A stretch of DNA of 13,904 bases, from NCBI GenBank assembly GCA_043756665.1, contig JAYUQR010000041.1, positions 1-13,904 of the forward strand, written 5' to 3'. The notes beneath the pieces are model-generated. The model was not told where the DNA came from. It did not search any database and worked only from the letters and a program-made list of their open reading frames with translations. This DNA comes from STC-74 sp043756665 (GTDB lineage: Bacteria > Patescibacteriota > Gracilibacteria > BD1-5 > UBA2023). A program made the position numbers and the translations under genes. Positions 1 to 7,661 of the stretch are shown one piece after another. Every line of letters begins with the position of its first letter. The stretch's first letter is position 1.

Positions 1-15
1 AGCATCAGAAAATAG

Positions 16-61
16 ATTCCGGCATAAAGCCGGAATGATCGCGAAGCATACCCTTGGGGTA
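16..61. repeat. Two adjacent palindromes downstream of the tfoX-like gene
   Basis: There is a perfect 8-bp inverted repeat (ATTCCGGC / GCCGGAAT, loop ATAAA) at 16-36, followed by a 5-bp one (TACCC / GGGTA) at 49-61. Neither is followed by a clear T-run in either direction, so an intrinsic terminator is possible but not shown. The pairing of GC-rich palindromes in an AT-richer spacer looks like a dispersed intergenic palindromic element. The rest of 1-164 holds no gene that I can support. Confidence 0.55.
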
Positions 62-164
62 CACAACTGGTCTTAATCAAACAAAATTACTATAAAATGA
101 AATGAGAAATCCTGCCCTGAAAAACCCAGAGCAAGATGTCTCCTATCGTTGACATGACAGAAAC

Positions 165-488
165 CTATTTCTTCTTTTTTGCTTTTGGTGGTGGGGTAAG
201 TGAAAGAGTGAGATTCACCATTCGTATGAGCTCTTCTCGATTCTCGAGCCAATCAGCATTTGCTGGAGCGGTATTTTTACTCCCTGGATATGCTTTGGTC
301 TCAATATCATCGAAGTACTCGATCGTTTCAGGAAAAATCTTCAAAAAGAGGGTATTGTCACATACAAGAGCAAAAAGGCGATCTCAGGAATATATCCCAA
401 ATTCTCCGAACATAGCTTTTGCACGAAGACCCGGGATTCATTCGAGGCATTCGAGGAGGTAGGTGAGAGTATCTTTAGATGAGGACAT
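165..488 (-). CDS. TfoX N-terminal-domain protein
   Basis: This 107-aa protein covers a TfoX N-terminal domain and nothing else. The family core is visible: AKAMFGEFGIYS at residues 24-34, then LFALVCDNTLFLK at about 38-50. A lysine-rich tail (KAKKKK) follows. Residues 17 and 35 are UGA codons read as Gly, and both fall in turns where the family has Gly. The start is ATG at 488, which overlaps the 3' end of the upstream Nudix gene by 14 nt, so translation is probably coupled. No Shine-Dalgarno is visible. The stop is UAG. In Proteobacteria TfoX/Sxy regulates competence, but stand-alone N-terminal-domain proteins have no settled role. I therefore infer the domain, not a function. Confidence 0.85.
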
Positions 489-903
489 GATTTTTTGGGC
501 TATAGTGTTTCAGGAATTCTCGAGTCTTTGGATATATATTCAGTCGCTCTGCTTCATCTACGGTGAAGAAACCTATCTCGAGGCATTCATATGTTGGTGT
601 GAAGTCAAGATATGCAAGACTTATCCTGTAGACAATATTAGCGACATAGAATTCCCTGTCTAGTCATTTGGCTGTATAAAAATACTGTGGCTGAGGATCA
701 ATATATTCTATCTCAAGTCACATTTCTTCTCTGATCTCACGTCTGAGTGTCTCTTCAGGAGATTCTCAGAAATCCATGCCCCCACCAGGGAGATCCCAGA
801 GATTTCTCTCATTTCGTACGAGGAGAAACTTGCCGACACTATTCAGTACAAGGGCCTTTATGGAGACTCGGTAGAAATTATCAGGAATAGTAGACTGTTC
901 CAT
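475..903 (-). CDS. Nudix hydrolase
   Basis: This is a 142-aa protein with a full Nudix box (G-x5-E-x7-RE-U-x-EE-x-G-U), readable as GGMDFGESPEETLRR followed by EIREEMGL at about residues 43-65. The box supplies the Glu residues that bind Mg2+ and hydrolyse nucleoside-diphosphate-linked substrates. The glycine of MDFG and the invariant glycine of EEMGL are both UGA codons, which is direct evidence for recoding. A third UGA sits at AKGLD. The start is ATG at 903, 11 nt downstream of the stop of the membrane-protein gene. The reading frame stays open upstream, but no convincing earlier start appears. The substrate cannot be inferred. House-cleaning or mutT-like activity is typical of small single-domain members. 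Confidence 0.92.
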
Positions 904-914
904 AGGTAGAGTGA

Positions 915-1277
915 TTATGATTCGATTATATGCACGGCTCTCCTGATTACAATAAATCCATATGCCCAGAGAAATGGAAGCCAGAGTGGCATGAGTCCAA
1001 AGAGACTATTGCGATCGAAGGTTTCGACTCATGTCGAAATAAAGAACATCTCAGAAAGGAGCATAAAGAAAAATCCTGATATATAGATCATGAGATCATG
1101 CTTTTCTCTGTAGAAATACTGTCCGATCAGAGTTATAAATATATATACTCCTGTGAGTATAAAGTCATCCTGAACGAATGGAATAAGTAAGATCATAAAT
1201 ATGATCGGAGATGATATAAAGATGAGGGATTGTATTTTTCTGAACATATTATGATTGATAGGTATAGATTGCGACAT
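915..1277 (-). CDS. Small four-helix membrane protein, unknown function
   Basis: I do not recognise the family. The 120-aa product is mostly hydrophobic, with four likely membrane segments: about 18-34 (IFISSPIIFMILLIPFV), 40-57, 62-80 and 92-111 (Trp- and Pro-rich, ending VIRRAVHIIES). One in-frame UGA (Gly, after FIST) lies between segments 3 and 4. Under the standard code the protein would end there and lose its last helix. The start is ATG at 1277; a GTG directly before it at 1280 is also possible. It lies between the ABC exporter and the Nudix gene in the same transcript order, and a role with either is unproven. Confidence 0.75.
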
Positions 1278-1295
1278 CACCCAGGGGATTTTCTC

Positions 1296-1313
1296 TTCTC
1301 ATTATCATGAGAA
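1296..1313. repeat. Perfect 7-bp inverted repeat between exporter and membrane-protein gene
   Basis: TTCTCAT and ATGAGAA flank a 4-nt loop in the 77-nt gap between two minus-strand genes. No T-run follows on either strand. It could be a weak hairpin affecting read-through or an operator upstream of the membrane-protein start, and I cannot distinguish these. Confidence 0.4.
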
Positions 1314-1357
1314 TTCACCTTATAAAGTCAGAATGACAAAGAAGGATACCACTCTGA

Positions 1358-3136
1358 TTACTGCATCCTGCTTTCTGATAACTCGTCTTCTCACACGAAT
1401 CCATCATGTTGCAGTTCGATGAGATGACGATATTTCTCACTCGTTTTCATGAGTTCACTATGATTCCCACTCGCGATGACAGTCCCATTCTCGAGCATAT
1501 AGATACGATCGACATGCTGGATCGTCGAGAGCCTATGAGCGATGATAATCGAAGTACGTCACTCCATGAGCTTCTCGAGTGAGTCCTGGATGAGCCTCTC
1601 AGTTTCCGTATCAAGGGCACTTGTCGCCTCATCGAGGATGAGGATCTCAGGATCAGCCAGTATGGCTCGGGCAATCGCTATTCGCTGCTTCTCTCCTCCC
1701 GAGAGCTTCAGTCCTCGCTCTCCAACTTCTGTACTCCATTTTTTTGGGAGTGATTCGATGAAGTCGAGGATATTGGCTTCTTTCGCTGCTTTCTCGAGTT
1801 CTTTTTCGGTGATGCTATCTCGCACATATTCGAGATTATGCCGGATCGATTCATTGAAGAGAGTTGTATCCTGGAATACGCTCGCGAATCTCGATCGATA
1901 GCTTTCGAGTGTGAATTCTTCTATTCTTTTCCCATCGATTTTTATACTCCCACTGGTATAATCATAGAATCGCATCAGAAGTTGCACTATAGTACTCTTC
2001 CCACTTCCTGTATGTCCGATGAGGGCGATTTTTTCTCATTTTTTCACTTCGATATTCACTCACTTCAGGACTTCACGAGTCGTACTCGGATAGATGAAAC
2101 CGAGATCTTGGAGAATGAGTGATTTTTTTATACCCTTGAATTCCTCTTTTCCATTATCCGTTTCAGGATGCATCGCATAGAGAGCTTGCATCTTCTCATA
2201 TCAGGCTATATGGATCATCATCTCCTGTGAACCACGAAAAATCTCAAAAATAGGTCCATATATTTTTTCAGTAAAGCTGATAAAAAAGAAAAGAGTCCCA
2301 AGTGAGATCTGATCCTGCAATAGTAAGAATACTCATCACGAAAGAGTAATCGCTTGAGAAAGGCTTATCACAAATCCATCAATTCCATGAAATACGACCC
2401 AGAGTTTTCGGATATTATATTGAGCCTCTTGAGCCTTATTAAATCTTCCCTCGAGAATCATAGTTTCATGTCTTTCTCTCGCAAATATACGGATAACTTT
2501 TAGGTTTGTGAATGTATCGACGATACGATTAAATAGACCATCCCAGTAGGTATTTGCATTTCTTTGATTTTCGAATGCCATATTTCCAATACCTCTAATA
2601 AGGAAAATGGCTATCGGGAGGAGTATGAGAGAAATAAGAGTCATTCTCACATCTATAAATAAGCCTGATATTATCAATATAATACCTACAATGAATCGTG
2701 GAATGATCCAAAGAAGTCATTTATCTCCCATATCCCAGACTGCTTCGCTTGCTCGATCGAGCATTTTTTGTTTCTCTCCATGTTGCAGACTTATATGGTA
2801 ATCTATAGGAAGTCTGAGCATCATTTTCATCGATTTCATGAGAAAATTAAACCAGTCTTTCTGTGTATAGGTCAGGAGAATCATGCCAAAAATATATCGA
2901 GCTCATACAGTAGCAGAGATAACAGCGACCCATATGATAATAATGACCATAAGATTCATACCGATAGTTCATCCAGAGATATCTGTTTCGAGTGAATCGA
3001 TAAGAAGCTTATAAAAATATGGACTCGAAGAAAGTAGAAGAATATAGAGGAACATAGAGCCACCGATCTTAAGCCAATGTTTTTTGATGACTATTAGATG
3101 TGAAATTATATGTTTGAGGGTTGAGAGTTTTGTCAT
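1358..3136 (-). CDS. ABC exporter half-transporter (membrane domain plus ATPase)
   Basis: This is a 592-aa protein of usual length for a type I ABC exporter half-molecule, which acts as a dimer in the cytoplasmic membrane. The N-terminal 320 residues hold the transmembrane domain, with hydrophobic stretches near 25-42, 61-85, 146-180 and 260-290. The ATPase domain follows: Walker A GHTGSGKST (374-382), Q-loop Q422, signature LSGGE (478-482), Walker B ILILDE (498-503) and switch His in IIIAHRLS (H534). Ten UGA codons are read as Gly, including the Gly of EVLKGV and KKGEKIALIG just before Walker A. ATG at 3136 lies inside the 3' end of murG (31-nt overlap) without a Shine-Dalgarno. The sequence fits MsbA/lipid- or peptide-type exporters. 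The cargo is unknown; a neighbour in peptidoglycan synthesis hints at envelope material only by inference. Confidence 0.93.
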
Positions 3137-4377
3137 AATTTTTTGAGAGTTTCAGATAATTGATTGAGATTTTTTTGTTCGAGGAGAATATGTCATAGTT
3201 TTTCGTATTCGAGAGCATTATAGTACTGATGATTGTTTGCGGCGTACGGGAGAGGGATGATGATGAGTTGAATGTTGGAGTGTTGGAATGTTGGAGTGTT
3301 GGAATGTTGGAAGCTCGTGAGCTCAGCGAGTGTCGTCGCACTGCCACGAGTGATTGCAATGTCGGTATCGAGGATGAGGTGCGCGAGATCTTCCTGAGAA
3401 ATCCAGTCGAGGAGTTGGATAGAGTCTTGGAGTCTTGGAGTCTTGGAGTCTTTGATTATTGTTTCAAAATCCTTCCACATATTAGTATTGAGCTTACCGA
3501 GGATGAGGATGATCTCATTCTCTTTGAGAATTGTTTCAAGATTCTTCAGGAGTTCCTCGAAAATCGCACGAGATCATTGACTTCCACAGATGGCGAGGAG
3601 GTGTTTTTTATCGGTTTTCCAGAATATGGAATGTTGGAATGTTGGAATGTTAGAATGTTGTACTGAAAAAATAGGAGAAAGGATTTGTCCGATCGTTTCA
3701 CATTTATTCGGATCGAAGTATTTCTTCGCTGAATCGAATCCGAGAAATATCCGAGTTGCGATTTTCCCAAGGATCCGATTCGATCTCCCAGGAATTGTAT
3801 CAGATTCATGGATATAGAGGGGGATTCCGAGAGACCAGGCGGCGATACCGACCGCGACGGATCATGGTCAGCCTTTCGAGAAGACTGCTACCCTCCCTTT
3901 TCAGATACCAATATCCGTACTTTTGTTGCCAAAAGTACCAAAAGCATCGGTGGTCGAAAAACTCGCTCCTTCTTGCTCTGCTCATCATTTTCATGTTATC
4001 TTCTTCGCTCAAACAGTTTCGCCCCCCGAACCCCCGTTTCACTGTATATCGACAGATATGTTCTTTAGTATTTTTCTCGCTTCCAATATTCCTCATATGA
4101 GTACAAAAGGATAGAGGAGTATCCTCGGGGATCGTGTTGTCGAGAGTTTGAAGGTAGGGATAGTGACGAATTCTATATGATTTTCCCTTGCTGCTTGTTC
4201 TTCTTGGGAGTTTTTGCCTCCGATCCAGAGAATATTTGATTGTTGGAGTGTTGGATTCTTGGAATCTTGGAGATACTGGATCACTGAAACAATCGGCTGG
4301 ACGTGTCCACCAGTTCCTCCTCAGACGAGGATGATTTTCGGATATTTCGAGAGTGTTTCGAGGAGTTTTTGATGCAT
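3106..4377 (-). CDS. murG: MurG-like UDP-GlcNAc:lipid I N-acetylglucosaminyltransferase with repeat insertions
   Basis: MurG adds GlcNAc to lipid I on the inner membrane face, giving lipid II. Family motifs are in order: ILVGGGTGGHVQP (residues 16-28, first Gly of the loop UGA-encoded), VFSKGG (165-170), a YIHESDTIPGRSNR match to the usual HEQNAVPGLANR, the CGSQGSRAIFEELL nucleotide-binding turn, ITRGSATTLAEL (342-353, usually SRAGASTLAEL) and PLPYAANNHQ (375-384). The length of 423 aa exceeds the usual 350-370. The excess lies at 8-bp repeat arrays (residues ~36-48, 240-252, 309-319, 356-369) and in a Gly-rich stretch, residues 112-164, made from a palindromic element. All are in frame, giving 13 UGA codons, six of them in that stretch. 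ATG at 4377 is 21 nt after the Mrr stop. Whether it is still active is uncertain, although the core motifs survive. Confidence 0.88.
3274..3313. repeat. 8-bp tandem array A inside murG (5 units)
   Basis: Five contiguous 8-bp units, GTTGGAGT alternating with GTTGGAAT and ending GTTGGAAG (plus-strand sense). On the coding strand they give FQHSNTPTFQHSN, residues 356-368. This loop falls between the AEL helix and the IIIPLPYA strand, where other MurG proteins have only a few residues. Confidence 0.9.
3423..3454. repeat. 8-bp tandem array B inside murG (4 units)
   Basis: Four units of AGTCTTGG, the last one degenerate (AGTCTTTG). It encodes KDSKTPRLQDS at residues 309-319, directly before IQLLDWI, the strand that corresponds to the family's 'V-x-PFI' segment. 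The unit is related to array A by a single-base change (GTTTTGG-like core with C for G). Confidence 0.9.
3625..3660. repeat. 8-bp tandem array C inside murG (about 4 units)
   Basis: Units GTTGGAAT at 3633-3640 and 3641-3648, then GTTAGAAT, with degenerate half-units on either side. It encodes QHSNIPTFQHS (residues 240-250) in the interdomain linker, before KKHLLAICGSQGS. Confidence 0.9.
3917..4041. mobile_element. Palindromic element inserted in frame in murG
   Basis: The segment begins with a perfect 8-bp inverted repeat, GTACTTTT / AAAAGTAC (3917-3938, loop GTTGCC). It continues with GGTCGAAA near 3952, imperfectly mirrored by TTTCGCCC near 4018, and ends in a C-rich run. It encodes most of MurG residues 112-164, a Gly/Thr/Ser-rich stretch with no counterpart in the family. 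The direct join VDI to VFSKGG would restore the normal MurG path. It has no coding capacity of its own, so it behaves like a non-autonomous palindromic element. Its exact ends are uncertain. Confidence 0.6.
4238..4277. repeat. 8-bp array D inside murG (4-5 degenerate units)
   Basis: Successive 8-bp units GATTGTTG, GAGTGTTG, GATTCTTG, GAATCTTG and a decayed GAGATACT. It encodes LQDSKNPTLQQSN (residues 36-48), between the first helix of MurG and the strand ILWIGG. This is the oldest-looking of the four arrays, judged by divergence between units. Confidence 0.8.
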
Positions 4378-4398
4378 AAAATTAGCTTTCTTAGAAAT

Positions 4399-5307
4399 TT
4401 ATTCTTTTCACGACAGTATTTTATTTATTTCCTCCAATTCATATCAATCAATAAGTCTAATACCATTTACTAGAGCTAGCTCTTTTGCAGAGTTGGTAAA
4501 TGTAGAATTTGTAATTACCCATCACTCATTTCCGGCATAGTAGCGTATTGCTCAAATCACCTCTTGTACTGCACCATTTCAGACTGGATTAGAGTATTTC
4601 TTTGCTTGAATAACAAGCCTTCTTCCCTCCTTTTCAGCAATAACATCAGCTCATTGATCTCCCGACTCTGGAGTCAGATCTACTGCATATCCATTCTGTT
4701 CAAATATATTCCCAAGATATCTCTCAAATTCAACTCAAGACATTTTAGAGAAATCTAAATCTTCACTTTTTAGTCTATTTTGTCTTTCTTCATAGTATTT
4801 TTTAAACTGCGAATTAAGATATCATATGAGCCACTTGTAATCATCATTCAGTGGAGGATAGTTCCTTCATCGAATATAATTATCTACTGCATTTTGTTCT
4901 GCACGATTTCCTCCTTGTTTTACTATCATTAAAAGGTAATCATTAATTTCCTTATCAAGAGAGGATTTATCTTGATTTCAATATTTATCCTTTTTCATAT
5001 AACTCCTTTCTGCATGATGAAGAAACTTTTTCAGATAATTATCTGGTACAAGCTTCTTTCTTCTGTTTATAACTTCCATCTTTTTACGCTCTTCTTCTGC
5101 CTCTTTTTCTTTTAGTCTTTTTGCTTCTTCTAATAGCCTTGTTTCCTCACGTTGTTTTTCAAGAAGAGCTTTTTCAGAATTTGAGTTCTCTGTTTTTAGC
5201 CAATCTCATTTAGATTCTTGAATTTGAGCTCATTCACTCGTATTACGATATACGATATATACAATCATTCAAAGAATAAAAATAAGTAGCCATTTATGTT
5301 CTTTCAT
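4399..5307 (-). CDS. Membrane-anchored Mrr-type restriction endonuclease
   Basis: The 302-aa protein has an N-terminal membrane anchor (residues 6-20), a charged coiled-coil region rich in E/K/R (about 45-86), a linker of unknown fold, and a C-terminal Mrr-type PD-(D/E)xK nuclease domain (about 188-300). The catalytic pattern is complete: E193 in SGVEFERYLG, D221 in GDQGADVIA, and Q234-x-K236 in VIQAKKY. Thirteen UGA codons give Gly, including that of GDQGADV. Mrr-family domains cleave DNA, often modified DNA. The anchor would hold this nuclease at the inner membrane face. ATG at 5307 is chosen because a hydrophobic anchor follows directly. However, the frame is open upstream without any UAA/UAG into the propeller gene, so a caller using table 25 could report one 634-aa ORF, 4399-6303. 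Base composition is AT-rich compared with murG. Confidence 0.82.
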
Positions 5308-6303
5308 GAAGATAATAACTCACTCTCAAAAACTAATAGATGATTTGCATATACGTGTTTCTCATGCTTCTCGCAATCTTGTTCACAGAAAAAAATCTGA
5401 GACTTCACCAACATAAGATTTTGCATCTTGGCTTATTGCAACATCCCCGAAAGACGTATCAAAACTATTTCTCTCAGAAAAATTACCATAAAACTGAATG
5501 CTTTTTTCGTGTTGCTCATTAGATTTTTCTTTATCAGTAGCTAAGCCTGAGATATAATCCTTACTTTGTTTGATAGTGAGTATATTTACTCCATTTTTAA
5601 CAATATCTTCAACTCCTTCTTCTAGGTTTTCTCATAAAAAATAAATATCCGCTGAGTTATCAGAAAATCTTATTCCGCTAATACGTTCATAAATTCAAGT
5701 ATATATGATTTCGTCTTGATATAAGGTTACATAATTCTCATCAGCTGACCTTCATATATTAGCGTAAATCTTTTCTCCGTTAATTTTTCGTCAAGTATTT
5801 TTTTCTACATACAAATCTTTTCCATCTAAATTAAGAGTGAATTTATCATCATTATATATGGTTCTAAGGGGTTTAACATAAGCGAATCTGCGTGAGTCTG
5901 GTGAAAATAAAAAAAGTTGATTCGCCTCCATTCAGACATATTCCAAGTCAGATTTATAATATTTTATACCAGTTATCTCACCATCAATTATAAGATATGA
6001 GAAATTTTTAAAATCTTCTCCGTTTCCTCATAGTGCAGCCCATCTACTCCCATCAGGAGAATATCGAAGTCAGTATAATATATCAAATCATGGTCACTCT
6101 TTGCCATCTTTTACTACATAGTATTTATCTCACCTTTTTCCGATAAATGTATACGACCCCGTTCAGACATACTGTATTTCACTATATTCGGAGTAATCTC
6201 ATATTCTACACTCATTAAACTCTGAATGTCATATAAGAATACTATTAATTAAAAAGAGGAATCAGGCTGCGATAACTCAGATGAATATGAATAAATTTTT
6301 CAT
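5308..6303 (-). CDS. Membrane-anchored propeller-like protein; 3' end ambiguous
   Basis: I do not recognise a named family. The N-terminus has one membrane segment (residues 4-24) and no lipobox. The rest shows recurring blade-like units: a turn SPDGSRWAAL (82-91), SPDSRRFAYV (134-143) or SQDAKSYVGEV (291-301), followed by a strand-turn-strand such as YYVVKDGKE, SYLIIDGEI or FTLNLDGKD. This suggests a beta-propeller outside the membrane. Fifteen UGA codons are read as Gly. No stop separates it from the Mrr gene in this frame. After a 7-T run (coding strand; 5389-5395) the current frame gives a tail with five UGA in 27 codons. The frame reached by dropping one T instead reads EKHVYANHLLVFESE, matching another blade. 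Either a frameshift or a real fusion. The start at 6303 follows the upstream stop by 3 nt. Confidence 0.65.
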
Positions 6304-6306
6304 AAA

Positions 6307-7257
6307 TTAAGGTGTTCTAGCGATAGTAGCAGGTACTTTTATTATCTCTTGAGTTTTTTCATTCTTAAAATGAATAATTTTTTCATCATGCATCTCGGTA
6401 ATGACATCAACACAAAATTTGTCTGTTATTTGTCAGGATTGAAAATTTTTAATCTCTCATACGTTGAGATTGTATCCAAATAATTCTAAGAATTTTTCAT
6501 CTTTCTCACCTGTATCGAGTTTTCCTTCGGCATATCGGCAGTTTATACATTCTATAATACCATAGAACATATATTGCACAAATAACTTATATTGTCTTCT
6601 TAGCTCTAGTTTAGCATTATCAAGAATTGGACTTGCATGAACCTTTTCAGACAAGATTCAATATAGACACTCCCATGAATAGGATCCAAGATACTTCTTT
6701 TCATGGTATGTTGCAACTTCAAATGCATTATGATGTATCTTCTCGAGACGTATGAAAATAGTGTTTGTAATTAAACTTTTGAAAGTATGATTGTTCTGAT
6801 TGAAGTCTGATGAAATAATATTTCAAAGCAAACCCCTCCATCAAGATATATCATGTATCTGAACTTCTAATAAGCTAAATTGTTTATGGTATAAATTCTT
6901 TTCATATTCTATACCAAAGTCATCTTTATGAGATTTTATGCCTCTGCGAAATCCATCTAATTCACGAGCTAATATGTAGAGCTTAAAATAATCATCCTGA
7001 TTTTCTTTATCATGTGATTCATCTTCGATTAATATAACGAAATAAAGATGTTCTAAGATTTTTCTATACCATCAGAGTAGTTCTGAATAATAGCTTTGTA
7101 GTTCTATTTCAGATTCAGGAAAATATTCCAAAAATCTCTCTGCACAAAACATACCACCATATAAATCTGTAAATACAGCACGATAAAATTTATCTCTATT
7201 TTTTGGAGATAATTGGAGTGCGTTGATTTCAGAAAGAATACGTTCGCGATTAAACAT
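6307..7257 (-). CDS. Unknown helical protein, first large gene of the AT-rich cassette
   Basis: The 316-aa product is unrecognised. It is predicted mostly helical and soluble, rich in Glu, Lys, Tyr, Phe and His, with no membrane segment or signal peptide. Three R-x4-H patterns (R65-H70, R105-H110, R170-H175) recall HEPN ribonucleases, but the usual polar residue after Arg is missing, so this is weak. Six UGA codons read as Gly (e.g. LLGWYR, ISGWRGLLG). The start ATG shares one base with the preceding stop (TAATG), and its own stop lies 3 nt before the propeller gene, so the three are co-translated or coupled. Codon choice favours TTA, AGA and ATA, unlike the CTC/CGA/TCG-rich neighbours, consistent with acquisition. 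Confidence 0.72.
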
Positions 7258-7604
7258 TATTCGAGATGTGTTGGAAGTATGAATGGATGCTTAACTGGTC
7301 GTCACATTTTGGTCGTCACTGTTTTATTTGTGATAGGAGGATTTTGGAATGATTGTAGTGGGTTGATGGGGGAAAGTGTCTTTGGAGTGATGTATCGACG
7401 AGTTTTGAGAGTTCTTATAATGGTTGTGAGCGTAACTCTGGATAGGTGGTTGTGTAAAAGTTGTAATGTTGCATCAAGTGCTTCTTGGTTGGTAAGGGTT
7501 TTGAGAGATGTAAAATGCAAGAATGTGCTGTAAAAGAGAGACTCATTGGTTGTGAGATCTGAGAAGAGGTATGTTGTTGGGGGGAGTTTTGTAGCAAAAG
7601 TCAT
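7257..7604 (-). CDS. Small Thr-rich protein with possible helix-turn-helix
   Basis: The 115-aa product has no family I recognise. It is unusually rich in threonine. A helical stretch, residues about 38-70 (TNQEALDATLQLLHNHLSRV then TLTTIIRTLKTRRYIT), has the shape of a winged-helix DNA-binding motif with a basic recognition side, so a regulator is plausible but unproven. A single UGA (Gly101 in KMGRPVK) extends the protein by 15 residues. The coding strand is strikingly poor in G over most of its length. The start ATG at 7604 lies 6 nt after a perfect -10 box, implying leaderless expression. The stop overlaps the next gene's start by one base. Position first in the transcript fits an autoregulator. 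Confidence 0.6.
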
Positions 7605-7610
7605 ACGACA

Positions 7611-7640
7611 ATTATATAGTTCTAGAAATTAAGCTTACAA
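7611..7640 (-). promoter_or_regulatory. Leaderless sigma-70-type promoter for 7604 and the downstream series
   Basis: -35 TTGTAA (7635-7640), 18-bp spacer, -10 TATAAT (7611-7616). The -10 ends only 6 nt before the ATG at 7604, so transcription would start at or next to the initiation codon. It lies in the 57-nt gap after the Nudix stop at 7662, and is the only strong promoter I see for the nine-gene series below it. Confidence 0.65.
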
Positions 7641-7661
7641 GATATTTATATGATATGGATT

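Noticed and set aside
1296..1313. Inverted repeat as an intrinsic terminator after the ABC exporter
   Set aside because: No T-run follows the hairpin on either strand, and the next gene continues in the same direction.
3274..3660. The murG repeats as a CRISPR array or as a phase-variation switch
   Set aside because: Units are 8 bp without spacers, so not CRISPR. Frame is kept in all four arrays and the gene is normally essential, so an on/off switch is unlikely, though copy-number data would be needed to exclude it.
4399..5307. Classic soluble Mrr restriction enzyme of a restriction-modification pair
   Set aside because: No methyltransferase is present, and the N-terminal anchor plus coiled coil differ from soluble Mrr; only the nuclease domain assignment is kept.
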